From: Sva-07 sp964651825
Lineage (GTDB): Bacteria > Actinomycetota > Acidimicrobiia > Acidimicrobiales > Ilumatobacteraceae
NCBI GenBank assembly: GCA_964651825.1
Contig: CAZYWK010000005.1
Coordinates: 16,384 to 80,383, forward strand
DNA: 64,000 nt
Direction of reading: 5' to 3'
Below, in pieces: positions 15,816 to 24,350 of this stretch (positions within the stretch are counted from its first letter, which is position 1; each line of letters starts with the position of its first letter). The translations under genes were made by a program, and so were the position numbers. The notes below the pieces were generated by a model. The model searched no databases. It saw nothing but the letters and a program-made list of their open reading frames with translations, and was not told the DNA's origin.

Positions 15816-16886
15816 GTGACCGCCACGAACGGGCAATCCAGGCGATGGACCCAGCGTCCCGCGAACTCGACGTGGGGTGACTGGGGTGACGACGACGAGC
15901 TCGGCCGGATCAACCTGATCACGCCCGAGAAGGTGCTGCAAGGGGTTGCCGAGGTGCAGGCAGGCGTGAGCTTCTGCCTGAGCCTGCCGCTCGACTTCCC
16001 GGGCGGCACGGTGCTCAACCAGCGGCGCCGCCCGCCGCGCCTGGCGCCCACCGAGGACCTCGACGGCAACCCGGAGGCCTTCTTCAACGCCCACATGAGC
16101 GACATGGACCCGCGTTACGTCGACGTGTGGGCCGACGACGACGTGACCCTCTCGCTCCAGTACTCGACGCAATGGGACTCGCTGGCCCACGTCGGCGCCG
16201 AGTTCGACGTCGACGGCGACGGCGTGGAGGAGTCGGTGTACTACAACGGCTTCCGGGCCGAGGTCGACATCGTCGGCCCGCACAGCGACGCCGCGGGCGA
16301 CGGCTGCGGACATGCCAGCTTCGGCAAGCACCTCGGCCTCGAGCACATGGCGTACCACGGGGTGCAGGGGCGCGGCGTGCTGGTTGACATCGCCCATCAC
16401 GTCGGCCACGAGTGGCGCGGTATCGACTTGAAGACGCTCCAGGAGATCATGGACGCCGACGGCGTGGTCGTCGAGCCCGGCGACATGCTGTTGCTGCACA
16501 CCGGCTTCGCCACCGAGATCCTCGGCTGGAACAAGGAGCTCGACCCGCGCAAGGCGTTCACGACCTGCGCGTACCTCGACGCGCACGACGACGCGCTGCT
16601 CGACTGGATCGTCGACTCGCAGATCTCCGCGCTCGTCGCCGACAACTACGCCGTCGAGGGGCTCGTCGCGTCGCACAAGGATCCCGATCCCGAGCGGCAC
16701 TCGTTCCTGCCGATCCACAACCTGTGCCTGTTCCGCCTCGGCATCCCCCTCGGTGAGCTGTGGTACCTGCACGAGTTGGCGGCCTGGTTGCGCGAACACG
16801 ATCGCAGCCGGTTCCTCCTGACTGCGCCACCCTTGCGCCTCCCTGGTGCCATGGGCTCGCCGTTGACCCCCATCGCCACCGTATGA
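15816..16886 (+). CDS. Cyclase-family (kynurenine-formamidase-like) hydrolase
   Basis: 356 residues from GTG 15816 preceded by AGAGG. It belongs to the PF04199 cyclase fold: the motif HxGTHxDxPxH appears as QYSTQWDSLAHVG, and later GVLVDIAHHVG and GDMLLLHTGFAT match the family. These metal-dependent enzymes hydrolyse amides, lactones or esters; plausible here is opening a lactone or ester made by the monooxygenase encoded next. The BVMO start overlaps its stop (ATGA), which supports a joint function. Confidence 0.85.
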   Translation: MTATNGQSRRWTQRPANSTWGDWGDDDELGRINLITPEKVLQGVAEVQAGVSFCLSLPLDFPGGTVLNQRRRPPRLAPTEDLDGNPEAFFNAHMSDMDPRYVDVWADDDVTLSLQYSTQWDSLAHVGAEFDVDGDGVEESVYYNGFRAEVDIVGPHSDAAGDGCGHASFGKHLGLEHMAYHGVQGRGVLVDIAHHVGHEWRGIDLKTLQEIMDADGVVVEPGDMLLLHTGFATEILGWNKELDPRKAFTTCAYLDAHDDALLDWIVDSQISALVADNYAVEGLVASHKDPDPERHSFLPIHNLCLFRLGIPLGELWYLHELAAWLREHDRSRFLLTAPPLRLPGAMGSPLTPIATV

Positions 16887-18550
16887 GCGAGGATCTCCAG
16901 CCCTCCACCGAGAGCGGGGTGCTCGACGTGGTGATCGTCGGAGGCGGGATCGTCGGGCTGTACCAGTTGTACCGGTCGGTCGACGCCGGCTACTCGGCCA
17001 CGCTGCTCGAGGCCGGCGACGGCGTGGGGGGCACGTGGTACTGGAACCGGTACCCGGACGCCCGCTTCGACTCCGAGAGCTACACCTACGCGTACATCTT
17101 CTCCGAGGAGCTCTTCGAGGAGTGGCAGTGGCAGGAGCACTTCGCCGGCCAGCCCGAGATCGAGCGGTACCTCAACCACGTCGTCGACCGCTTCGACCTG
17201 CGCCGCCACATTCGCCTGGGCACACGGGTCACCTCCGCGGTGTGGGACGAGCCGACCGGCACCTGGACGGTTCGCGCGAGCGACGGCTCGGAGACGCGGG
17301 CGCGCATCCTGATCGCCGCGACCGGCGTGCTGTCGCTGCCGTTCTACCCGGACGTGCCGGGCCGGGAGGACTTCCGCGGCGAGTCGTACCACACCGGGTT
17401 GTGGCCCTCGGCGCCGGTCGACTTCGCCGGCAAGCGCGTCGCCGTGATCGGTACGGGGTCGAGCGGGGTGCAGGTGATCGCGGCGATCGCCGGGGAGGTG
17501 GCGTCGCTGACCGTGTACCAGCGCACGGCGAACTGGTGCACACCGCTCAACAACCGGCCGATCACGTCGGTCGAGCAAGCAAAGCTGCGTGCGGACTTCG
17601 AGGCGATCCATCACACGCTGCAAACCTCGGCGAGCGGGTTTCTCCACGAACCGTGCGAGCGGTCGGCGGCCGACGACTCGAAGGAGCAGCGCTGGGCGTT
17701 CTATGAGGAGATGTGGAACAGCCCGGGTTTCACGAAGATGACGAGCAACTACCGCGACCTGTTGACCGACAAGGCGGTCAACGCCGAGTGGTGCGAGTTC
17801 CTCGAGGGCAAGATCCGCTCGATCGTGAACGACCCGGCGATCGCCGACCAGCTGATCCCCGACCACCTCTACGGGCAGCGCCGGCCGCCGTTCGGCACCA
17901 ACTACTACGAGACGTACAACGACCCGAAGGTGTCGCTCGTCGACCTGAAGGCAACCCCGATCTCCAGGGTTACCCAGCACGGCATCGAGACCACTGGCCC
18001 TGACGGCGCGAGCGTCGAGCGCGAGTTCGACATCATCGTGTGGGCGACCGGCTTCGACTTCGGCACCGGCGCGCTGAACCGGATGGGAATCGTGGGGCGC
18101 GACGGGTTGGCGCTGGCCGAGCACTGGGCCGACGGCCCGATCACATACCTCGGTCTGGCCTGCCGGGGTTTTCCGAACATGTTCTTCCCGGGCGGGCCGC
18201 ACGGCTCGACGGGCAACAACCCGCGGTACGCGGGCGACCAGGTCGACTTCGTGATGGACGTGCTGGCGTTCATGCGCGAGGGGGGCTACGACGTGGCCGA
18301 GGTCGACCAGGCGGCCGAGGACCGTTGGTGCGACATGGTCAACACGCACGCGGCGTCGGCGCCGTTCTCGGAGGCCAGCTACTTCTTCGGCGCCAACATC
18401 CCGGGCAAGCCGATCCGCTATCTGCTCAATCCCGGCGGCCGCCCGAAGCTGCACTCGACCATCGCCCGCGCCGTCGCCAACGAGTTCGACTCGTTCGAGT
18501 TCCGCCTCGTCGAGCCCGGTTTGACAGAAATGGACCGAGCGGTACAATAA
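16883..18550 (+). CDS. Baeyer-Villiger flavin monooxygenase
   Basis: 555 residues from ATG 16883. It has the N-terminal FAD motif VIVGGGIVGLYQLY, the BVMO fingerprint F-x-G-x3-H-T-x2-W-P as FRGESYHTGLWP, and a second Rossmann motif VAVIGTGSSGVQV for NADPH. It would insert oxygen next to a ketone to give an ester or lactone. Closest in style are cyclohexanone and steroid monooxygenases. Order after a cyclase-family hydrolase fits ketone to lactone to hydroxy acid. Its last codons contain the promoter of the next gene. Confidence 0.94.
   Translation: MSEDLQPSTESGVLDVVIVGGGIVGLYQLYRSVDAGYSATLLEAGDGVGGTWYWNRYPDARFDSESYTYAYIFSEELFEEWQWQEHFAGQPEIERYLNHVVDRFDLRRHIRLGTRVTSAVWDEPTGTWTVRASDGSETRARILIAATGVLSLPFYPDVPGREDFRGESYHTGLWPSAPVDFAGKRVAVIGTGSSGVQVIAAIAGEVASLTVYQRTANWCTPLNNRPITSVEQAKLRADFEAIHHTLQTSASGFLHEPCERSAADDSKEQRWAFYEEMWNSPGFTKMTSNYRDLLTDKAVNAEWCEFLEGKIRSIVNDPAIADQLIPDHLYGQRRPPFGTNYYETYNDPKVSLVDLKATPISRVTQHGIETTGPDGASVEREFDIIVWATGFDFGTGALNRMGIVGRDGLALAEHWADGPITYLGLACRGFPNMFFPGGPHGSTGNNPRYAGDQVDFVMDVLAFMREGGYDVAEVDQAAEDRWCDMVNTHAASAPFSEASYFFGANIPGKPIRYLLNPGGRPKLHSTIARAVANEFDSFEFRLVEPGLTEMDRAVQ
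18521..18548 (+). promoter_or_regulatory. Consensus sigma-70 promoter for the amidohydrolase gene
   Basis: A perfect TTGACA (-35, 18521-18526) and TACAAT (-10, 18543-18548) are separated by 16 bp, the best promoter match in the window. The whole element lies in the last codons and stop of the upstream monooxygenase gene, so the amidohydrolase can be expressed apart from the operon. GAGAGATGACATG places a ribosome site and start about 30 bases downstream. Confidence 0.8.
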
Positions 18551-18581
18551 TCTCACTGATTCCGACAGATCGAGAGATGAC

Positions 18582-19868
18582 ATGACCGACGTGATCGCAG
18601 ACCGGGCGCTGGCAACCCCTCCTGTTGGTGGCGACTTCGTCGTCTCCGGAGACGGGCACGTCCTCGAGCCGATCGACCTGTTCAAGACCCGGCTCCCGAA
18701 GCACCTGCGCGAGCGGGCGGTGTGGGAGGAGGACTTCGAGCTGGACGAACCCTGGGTGGAGGGTGGCGCCCGCAACTTCCGGCGTCTCCACACCGCCGGA
18801 TATGAGGGCTGGACCATCTCGCGCTATCGCCAGACCAGCGGGCGCACGCCCGAGGGCGATCCCGAATGCATCCTCGAGGACATGGCCGAAGACGGCGTCG
18901 ACGTGCAGGTGATGCACCCGAACCTGTCGCTGTTCGGCCTGTACTCCGACGATCACGAATTGTCGATCGCCCACGCCAGGGTCTACAACGACTACATCGT
19001 CGAGCGGTTCGCTCCGTACTTCGACCGGCTGGTCTTCACCGCTCCGATCCCGCTGACCGACGTCGACGACGCGGTGGCCGAGATCGAGCGCGTCGCCGCG
19101 GGCGGATTCCGGGCGATCCTGCTGCCGGCGACCCCGCCTGCGAACTACTACTCCCGCGACCTCGACCCGGTGTGGGCGGCCGCCTCGGCGAACGGGGTGC
19201 AACCGTTCTTCCACACCCAGACCGGAGGGGTGCGGGTGAACGACACCGAAGCCGTCACGCTCAAGGTCGTGTTGGAGAACGCGGCCCAGGTCAACAAGCC
19301 GATGACCGACAAGGCGGCGGCCAAGCGGATGGTCACCCAGGCCGTGCACAGCGCGTTCGTACCGCAGCAGCTCATCTGCCATCTGATCGGCGGTGGCATC
19401 GCCGAACGCTTCCCCGATCTCCACTTCAGCCTCATCGAGTTCAACGCCCACTGGCTGTCGTCGCTCGTCGGGGGCATGGACAAGTGCTGGGTGACGGGCA
19501 TCGGTCAGGACGCCGATTGGTGGCTCGGTCGCTGGGACGACTCCCGGCCCGCCGACGATCAGCCCGACATGGCCCAGCTGTTCAAGCTGAACGAGAAGTG
19601 GCCGTACCCGCTCAAGCCGAGTGAGTACGTGCAGCGCCAGTTCCACGTGCAGTTCCAGGACGATCCGGTGGCGATCGCCTGCCGGCACATCACGGGGTTG
19701 TCGACCATCGTGTGGGGCAACGACTACCCGCACGCTGAGGGCACGTTCCGCGGCAGTCGCCGGTTGATCGCCGAGCAGTTCGCCGGCGTCCCCGACGACG
19801 AACGCAAGGCCATCCTTGGCGGCACCCTCGCCAAGGTCCTCGGCCTCAAGGCGCCCACCCCCGCCTGA
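18582..19868 (+). CDS. Amidohydrolase-2 family hydrolase/decarboxylase
   Basis: 428 residues. A TIM-barrel metal hydrolase: VSGDGHVLEP near residue 22 stands for the usual N-terminal metal motif, then QVMHPN, FFHTQTGG and GNDYPHAEG supplying the later His and Asp ligands. This branch includes ACMSD-like decarboxylases and hydrolases of aromatic and steroid catabolism. A role in ring-cleavage or lactone processing fits the BVMO/cyclase neighbours; the reaction is not determined. It has its own strong promoter. Confidence 0.88.
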   Translation: MTDVIADRALATPPVGGDFVVSGDGHVLEPIDLFKTRLPKHLRERAVWEEDFELDEPWVEGGARNFRRLHTAGYEGWTISRYRQTSGRTPEGDPECILEDMAEDGVDVQVMHPNLSLFGLYSDDHELSIAHARVYNDYIVERFAPYFDRLVFTAPIPLTDVDDAVAEIERVAAGGFRAILLPATPPANYYSRDLDPVWAAASANGVQPFFHTQTGGVRVNDTEAVTLKVVLENAAQVNKPMTDKAAAKRMVTQAVHSAFVPQQLICHLIGGGIAERFPDLHFSLIEFNAHWLSSLVGGMDKCWVTGIGQDADWWLGRWDDSRPADDQPDMAQLFKLNEKWPYPLKPSEYVQRQFHVQFQDDPVAIACRHITGLSTIVWGNDYPHAEGTFRGSRRLIAEQFAGVPDDERKAILGGTLAKVLGLKAPTPA

Positions 19869-19934
19869 GCACAGCCGACGGCGAAGTTTGCCGGTTGTGG
19901 ACCGGGTCTGACTGCTGGTGGTTCGGGTGTGCAG

Positions 19935-20552
19935 CTATCGGCGTCGGAGCGCTTCGGCTCCGGCGGCGGCGATGATGCGGTAGGCGCGGCGGATGGCGTC
20001 GGGCACTCGTTCGTGGGGACGGATCAGCGGGAGGAGGTCGGCCAGCCGCGGCGGCGGCCGTCGGATCGCCGATCGCTCTGCCTTGACTTTGGGAAGGGCG
20101 TGGACGAACACGGCCAGGGTCTGGCGACCCGGCAACGCTGCTGCCGGAGCCAGGACGCCATCGAAGCCGGCACCCCGGGCAGCAGCGGCCAGCGCTTGCG
20201 TGGTCGTGTAGTCGTCGGACAGCAGATCGCCCTCGTCGACACCCACATGGTCGCGGACCTGCCAGTCTGTGAGGTCGAGCACATCGAGGTCGACCGTCGC
20301 TCGCCCGATCCGGCGGCGAACCTCGAACGGGTCGACCCCATCGTCGATGAAATGGCGAAAGAGCTCTGCCCACGCTGCCTGCTCTTGGTTGGAGGCGTAC
20401 CACACACCCGGTTCGCCGGCGCGGTGGTAGCGGCCAGGCCCTCGCGCCGGGTCGGCGCAGGACGTGAGGGGATGGCGGGTCGGACCCTGGTGCCACCAGT
20501 TGCCGGCGACCCGTCGCCGCGGCGCACTGGCGACGGCGTCGGCGACGCTCAC
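19935..20552 (-). CDS. RES-domain toxin
   Basis: 205 residues from GTG 20552, in a four-base overlap with the antitoxin stop. The RES fold is shown by PGRYHRAGEPGVWYASNQEQAAWAE (Arg and Tyr of the NAD pocket, Glu), LTDWQVRDHVGV and TTQALAAAARGAGFDGVLAP near residue 130. RES toxins degrade or transfer NAD+, stopping growth. The extended antisense-rich reading frame upstream of the GTG is not needed. It forms a standard Xre-RES pair. Confidence 0.88.
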   Translation of the reverse strand: MSVADAVASAPRRRVAGNWWHQGPTRHPLTSCADPARGPGRYHRAGEPGVWYASNQEQAAWAELFRHFIDDGVDPFEVRRRIGRATVDLDVLDLTDWQVRDHVGVDEGDLLSDDYTTTQALAAAARGAGFDGVLAPAAALPGRQTLAVFVHALPKVKAERSAIRRPPPRLADLLPLIRPHERVPDAIRRAYRIIAAAGAEALRRR

Positions 20553-20911
20553 ACGTAGGCGCCGTCGACGAAGGCTTCGGCGGCTCCACGCACCTCGTCG
20601 TAGTGATCCTTGGTGAGCAGGTCCACCGGGCGCTGCCCGTCGAGGAGCCGGTTCTTGGCGTGCAGCCACTGGCCGACGCCGCGTGGGGTGAGCGAGTCCG
20701 ACAGCAGGAGCACGAGGTCGCGGAGCTGGGCGAGTCGGTCGTAGCGGTCGGGGTTGATGTCGCTGGTTCGCCAGCCGCGCACGGCCCGGTCCGAGACGTG
20801 GGTGACCGCCGCGATGTCGACCTGGGTGACACCGAAGGGCTTCAACGCGTCGACGATCTCGCTTGCTTCGACCGCCCGGTCAAGGGTGAGCGCCACGATT
20901 GCTTCCTCCAT
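20549..20911 (-). CDS. Xre/ParS-type antitoxin of the RES toxin (DUF2384-like)
   Basis: 120 residues. The N-terminal half is a helix-turn-helix (VTQVDIAAVTHVSDRAVRGW), the C-terminal half has TPRGVGQWLHAKNRLLDGQRPVDLL, the hallmark of MbcA/ParS/Xre antitoxins with the DUF2384 toxin-binding region. It neutralises the RES enzyme and likely represses the operon via the direct repeats just upstream. Confidence 0.88.
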   Translation of the reverse strand: MEEAIVALTLDRAVEASEIVDALKPFGVTQVDIAAVTHVSDRAVRGWRTSDINPDRYDRLAQLRDLVLLLSDSLTPRGVGQWLHAKNRLLDGQRPVDLLTKDHYDEVRGAAEAFVDGAYV

Positions 20912-20912
20912 T

Positions 20913-20949
20913 ACTTCCGGACCGACTTCCTATGAGACTACCGGACCGA
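20913..20949. promoter_or_regulatory. Direct-repeat operator of the RES/Xre operon
   Basis: ACTTCCGGACCGA (20913-20925) and ACTACCGGACCGA (20937-20949) are 13-bp direct repeats with one mismatch, spaced 24 bp start to start and beginning 2 bases from the antitoxin ATG. This fits two helix-turn-helix dimers on one face of DNA and autoregulation. Confidence 0.55.
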
Positions 20950-21009
20950 GTCGCTACCTGCAACGGCGCAGCCCGCACGAGCTGGCACGCTGCACCCCGT
21001 CGCGACGGG

Positions 21010-21243
21010 TCACGGCGAATCCACCGAGAGTGCCGGTCTCAGGGAGGCTTCGGGTGGCGACGTGATCGAATCGTCGTGGCGGTCGTCGTCACCGCTCTCG
21101 GTGTGGTCGTGGCCTTCGACGTCGATGTTGGGGAGGAGGCGGTCGAGCCAGCGGGGGAGCCACCAGTTCTTGTCGCCGAGGAGCTCCATCGTCGCCGGCA
21201 CGAGCAGCATGCGGACGATGGTGGCGACGGCTACGACTCCGTC
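21010..21243 (-). pseudogene. MMPL-family transporter, C-terminal remnant
   Basis: On the minus strand a stretch of about 40 residues (VVAVATIVRMLLVPATMELL, then GDKNWWLPRWLDRLLPN and IDVEG) matches the end of the last transmembrane helix and the cytoplasmic tail of MMPL/RND lipid exporters, followed by an acidic tail and stop at 21010. The preceding roughly 900 residues of such a protein are missing; upstream sequence loses all similarity near 21243. It is therefore a decayed or truncated gene without function. Confidence 0.7.
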
Positions 21244-21387
21244 GTGCTCGACCGCGACCTCCCGCAGATCACGGCGGGGCCGATCGTGCCTGCGCGCGTT
21301 GCCGCCGAGCATCACCTGCGCCAGGTGAGGGTCTGCCAGCCGCTGCCCGCAACCGCCCGTCCACAACTGGCCGCGGCGTCAATCGTT

Positions 21388-21481
21388 CCGCTACTGGACC
21401 AATTGGCGGTCGCCAACGTGGCGCATGTCCCCTCTGTCTCGCCAACTCGCCACCCGACGGTCACAATTGTTCCAGTAGTGG
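21388..21481. repeat. Imperfect 18-bp terminal inverted repeats in the scar region
   Basis: CCGCTACTGGACCAATTG (21388-21405) and CAATTGTTCCAGTAGTGG (21464-21481) are inverse copies with 16 of 18 positions matching, 58 bp apart. The interior carries GCCAACGTGGC and GGCGAGTTGGCGAG-type repeats (read on the minus strand). The segment 21244-21497 lies between two truncated genes and contains no recognisable coding sequence. It could be a miniature transposable element or a large hairpin. Confidence 0.5.
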
Positions 21482-21497
21482 TATAAATACATCGTAG

Positions 21498-22169
21498 GTG
21501 CGACGCCTGCGGGCACGCGCGGTCCATCACTACCGATGGGAGCACCCCGACTGGATCGCCGACGTCCGCGCCGGACTCGGCGTGCTGTTCCCCCTCGCGA
21601 TCGGTGGGACTGCTGGCGCCGACGCCGGCAAGATCGAGCTGAGCTACGACGCGTACGGCACGGCGGGAGCGACGACGGATCTGCTCGTCGACGTCGTGGG
21701 CTACTACGCCCCGGCCGGTCCTCCGGTCACGGGTGTCCTGACCGTTCCGTGGGCCGACTTCTTTCCGGGAGGTCCGGGCGGGTACGCCTACTCAATGGAC
21801 GGGCACGTCGGGCGCAGCCTGACCGGCGTGGGCGGCAATGCCGGCAACCGCCTGCACGCGGCGATCGATCTCCCGCAGGGAGCGACCGTCACCGGGGTCA
21901 CGTTCGGCATCCGCGACAACGGCGCCCAGACGCCGAACGTCGCCCTGTACCGGTTCCCGAAGACCTCGTCGTTCGGCGACGAGATCGCCGGTGTCGACGT
22001 CACGGGCGCCGATCCGGCCGTTCGAGCGATCAGCCCTCCGGTCGATGCGACGCGGGCGGTGGTCGACAACGACCAGTTCATGTACGTCGCGACCGTGTTC
22101 CTCACCAATTGGACCGCAGCGAGCAACGTCGAGATCACCTTCGTCACGATCACGTACACGACGACCTGA
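21498..22169 (+). CDS. Beta-rich exported-type protein, apparently N-terminally truncated
   Basis: Open from GTG 21498 for 223 residues. From about residue 28 it reads like the end of a secreted-protein module (KIELSYDAYG, TTDLLVDVVGYYAPAG) common in large actinobacterial surface proteins, then a beta-sandwich of unknown type ending VEITFVTITYTTT. There is no signal peptide and the first 25 residues look random, so the true 5' part seems lost. TATAAA at 21482-21487 could still drive expression. Hypothetical; probably a gene fragment. Confidence 0.45.
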   Translation: MRRLRARAVHHYRWEHPDWIADVRAGLGVLFPLAIGGTAGADAGKIELSYDAYGTAGATTDLLVDVVGYYAPAGPPVTGVLTVPWADFFPGGPGGYAYSMDGHVGRSLTGVGGNAGNRLHAAIDLPQGATVTGVTFGIRDNGAQTPNVALYRFPKTSSFGDEIAGVDVTGADPAVRAISPPVDATRAVVDNDQFMYVATVFLTNWTAASNVEITFVTITYTTT

Positions 22170-22204
22170 GCCGGCGTAGCTCGGCACTGGCGCCGACTGG
22201 TTGC

Positions 22205-22231
22205 GAGTCGGTCGACTGTCCCGACCGACTC
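22205..22231 (+). terminator. Strong stem-loop between convergent genes
   Basis: GAGTCGGTCG and CGACCGACTC form a perfect 10-bp stem around a seven-base loop, 36 bases after the stop at 22169. A further copy of the arm (CACAGAGTCGG at 22269-22279) can pair with CCGACTCTGTG (22225-22235) to make an alternative stem. No U-tract is present. It probably ends transcription from one or both sides. Confidence 0.5.
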
Positions 22232-22304
22232 TGTGGGCCGTCCGTCGCGGGATCCGGGACGTTCGACGCACAGAGTCGGAACGGCGTCGCTGTGCCGGTC
22301 GTGG

Positions 22305-23291
22305 TCAGGGCACCGACCGCTTCTCGGGTGCAAGGTGGCGGCGGAGGAACTCGTCGATTCGGCGTTCGAAGTCCTTCGTCGCCGTTGCCTTCGCCGCAGT
22401 GCCGACGAAGCCGTGGGGTGCGCCGGGAACGGTGACGAGCTCACACGCGACGCCGGCGGCCTCCAGGCGCTCCGCGTACTCGCGGTCCTCGTCGAAGAAC
22501 AGGTCGACCTCGCCGACGCCGATCCACGCGGGCGGCAGGCCGGTGAGATCGCCCCGGCGCGCCCCCACGGCGTAAGGCGCTACACCGTGCGTCTGGGCGT
22601 CGTGTGCTTGGTCGTCGCCGAGGTCGGTCTCGGCGCGGCCCGGTTCGTGGCCGAGGTAGGCGGTCCACCCGGCGCGGTTGGCGCGGTTGTTCCAGAGCGG
22701 GTGCTTGATCGCGTCGAGTTCGGTGCGGGCCGCTGTGCGGTCGTCGAGCATCGGGTAGATCAGCACTTGAGCTGCCGGTTGCGGGCCGCCGGTGTCGTGG
22801 ATGCGTTGCACGAGGGTCGCGGCCAAGCCGCTGCCAGCGCTCTCGCCGCCCACCGCGATGCGGTGGGGGTCGATGCCGAGGCGGTCGGCGCGTTCCTGCA
22901 TCCAGATCCACGCGGCGAAGCAGTCGTCGAGGGGCGCCGGGAACGGGTGCTCCGGTGCGAGCCGGTACTCGACCGACACGACCACGACGCCGAACTGGCT
23001 CACATACCGGCTGCACCGGGCGTCGTCCATCTTCGCCGCCCCGATCACGAACCCGCCGCCGTGTATCCACAAGACCGCGCCGGTGGAGGCTGGTCCGACG
23101 GGTCGGTAGATGCGGATCGACGCCGGGCCGAGCGGCCGAACCTCGACGGTGACGTCGGCTGGCACCTTGGAGCGGAGGCCGACCTCGGTGAGCCAGCGGA
23201 TCACGGGCAGCATGCCGCGCCGATGCACCGGCACCGCCGGCATGAACCGGGCGGCCCGGCGCATCTCGGGGTCGATCAGGTCGAGGTCCAT
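22305..23291 (-). CDS. Alpha/beta hydrolase, hormone-sensitive-lipase-like (family IV esterase)
   Basis: 328 residues from ATG 23291. The oxyanion motif HGGGF is at residues 77-81, the nucleophile Ser151 in GESAG, then a DLFFDED acid region and His in APHGF. These cytoplasmic enzymes hydrolyse short acyl esters. It is the last gene of the minus-strand block and starts 14 bases after the oxidoreductase stop, so it likely acts on an ester or lactone imported or produced by the block. Confidence 0.92.
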   Translation of the reverse strand: MDLDLIDPEMRRAARFMPAVPVHRRGMLPVIRWLTEVGLRSKVPADVTVEVRPLGPASIRIYRPVGPASTGAVLWIHGGGFVIGAAKMDDARCSRYVSQFGVVVVSVEYRLAPEHPFPAPLDDCFAAWIWMQERADRLGIDPHRIAVGGESAGSGLAATLVQRIHDTGGPQPAAQVLIYPMLDDRTAARTELDAIKHPLWNNRANRAGWTAYLGHEPGRAETDLGDDQAHDAQTHGVAPYAVGARRGDLTGLPPAWIGVGEVDLFFDEDREYAERLEAAGVACELVTVPGAPHGFVGTAAKATATKDFERRIDEFLRRHLAPEKRSVP

Positions 23292-23305
23292 CGCTGCGGT
23301 CTCGG

Positions 23306-24340
23306 TCAGGCGAACACGGGGACGATGAGGGGGAGATCCATGATCGTGAGGATGCCAGGCCGGGCGTCGCACACGGCGGGGACGGCGTTGATCGCCCGGT
23401 TGGCGGTGTAGCCGGGGGAGCGTTCGGCCATCTCCTCCAGTGGGAACGGGAACGGCAGCTCGACCTCGAGCGGCGCGTCGCCCTCGACCGACACCCGCCA
23501 GCCGGTCGGCGAGAGATCCCAGGCCGGGTCGAGGTCGTGGCCGCAATACCACGTCGCCTGGAAGCGCAGGAGCTCGCGCCCGCCCTTCATGCCCGACACG
23601 GTGATCCGCTGCGCGGCGACCGTCCCGGCCGGCACGGTGCCGGCCGCGATCGTGAGGTCGTGGGCGGCGACGGCGACCTCACCTCCGGCATGCAGGTCGT
23701 CGAACCCGAGGCCGAGCGCGTCGGCGACGGTCCGCAGCGACGGCCCGAAGCTCTCCCGCCCGTGTTCGAGCCGGGCCGGGTTCAGCTCCGCCGGTGGCGT
23801 GCCGAATCCCATGATCTGGAACAGCAGCTCGGGGGAGTTGCGCGGTGACAGGTCGGCGAACTCGTGGATCGTCAGCCGGTCGAGCCGCCGCTGGATCGAC
23901 AGCAACGTGAGCGGTAACGCCTCGGTGATGAACCCGGGGCTGCTGCCGGTGGCGTGGATCGACGAGCCGCCCTCGCGGCAGGCGGCTTCGACCTGCGATC
24001 GGATCTCGGCGTTCATGCTCGCCGGGTTGTGGAACATCCCGCCGGTCGACACCACGTTGATGCCGGCGGCGAGCAGCTGGCACAGGACGTCGACCTCGGT
24101 ACGGCGCGGCGAGTACACGACGCAGTCGGGCCGGGCGGCCAGGATCGTCTCGATGGCGTCGGTGGCAGCGATGCCGACCGCGTCGAGGCCGGCGAGCTCG
24201 CCCGCGTCTCGACCCACCTTGTCCTCGCCGTAGACCCGCACGCCGACCAGCTCCATCGACGGGTGCTCGATGATGTGGCGCAGCGCCCGCGTCCCGATGT
24301 TGCCGGTCGCCCACTGCGCCACCCGGTACGTCTTGTTCAT
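23306..24340 (-). CDS. DAPDH/DapB-like NAD(P)-dependent oxidoreductase
   Basis: 344 residues. An N-terminal Rossmann fold (RVAQWATGNIGTRALRHI) and a central alpha/beta domain similar to 2,4-diaminopentanoate dehydrogenase and dihydrodipicolinate reductase. GTGGMFHNPAS-like (VVSTGGMFHNP) and HATGSSPGFITEALPLTL segments mark the group, widespread in Actinobacteria beside steroid and aromatic genes but with unknown substrate. Ten bases separate it from the LivHMG fusion upstream. Confidence 0.8.
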   Translation of the reverse strand: MNKTYRVAQWATGNIGTRALRHIIEHPSMELVGVRVYGEDKVGRDAGELAGLDAVGIAATDAIETILAARPDCVVYSPRRTEVDVLCQLLAAGINVVSTGGMFHNPASMNAEIRSQVEAACREGGSSIHATGSSPGFITEALPLTLLSIQRRLDRLTIHEFADLSPRNSPELLFQIMGFGTPPAELNPARLEHGRESFGPSLRTVADALGLGFDDLHAGGEVAVAAHDLTIAAGTVPAGTVAAQRITVSGMKGGRELLRFQATWYCGHDLDPAWDLSPTGWRVSVEGDAPLEVELPFPFPLEEMAERSPGYTANRAINAVPAVCDARPGILTIMDLPLIVPVFA

Positions 24341-24350
24341 GTCGTCTCCT

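Noticed and set aside
21388..21481. Integron attC site or phage attachment site
   Set aside because: The inverted repeat lacks the RYYYAAC/GTTRRRY core sites, and no integrase lies nearby.
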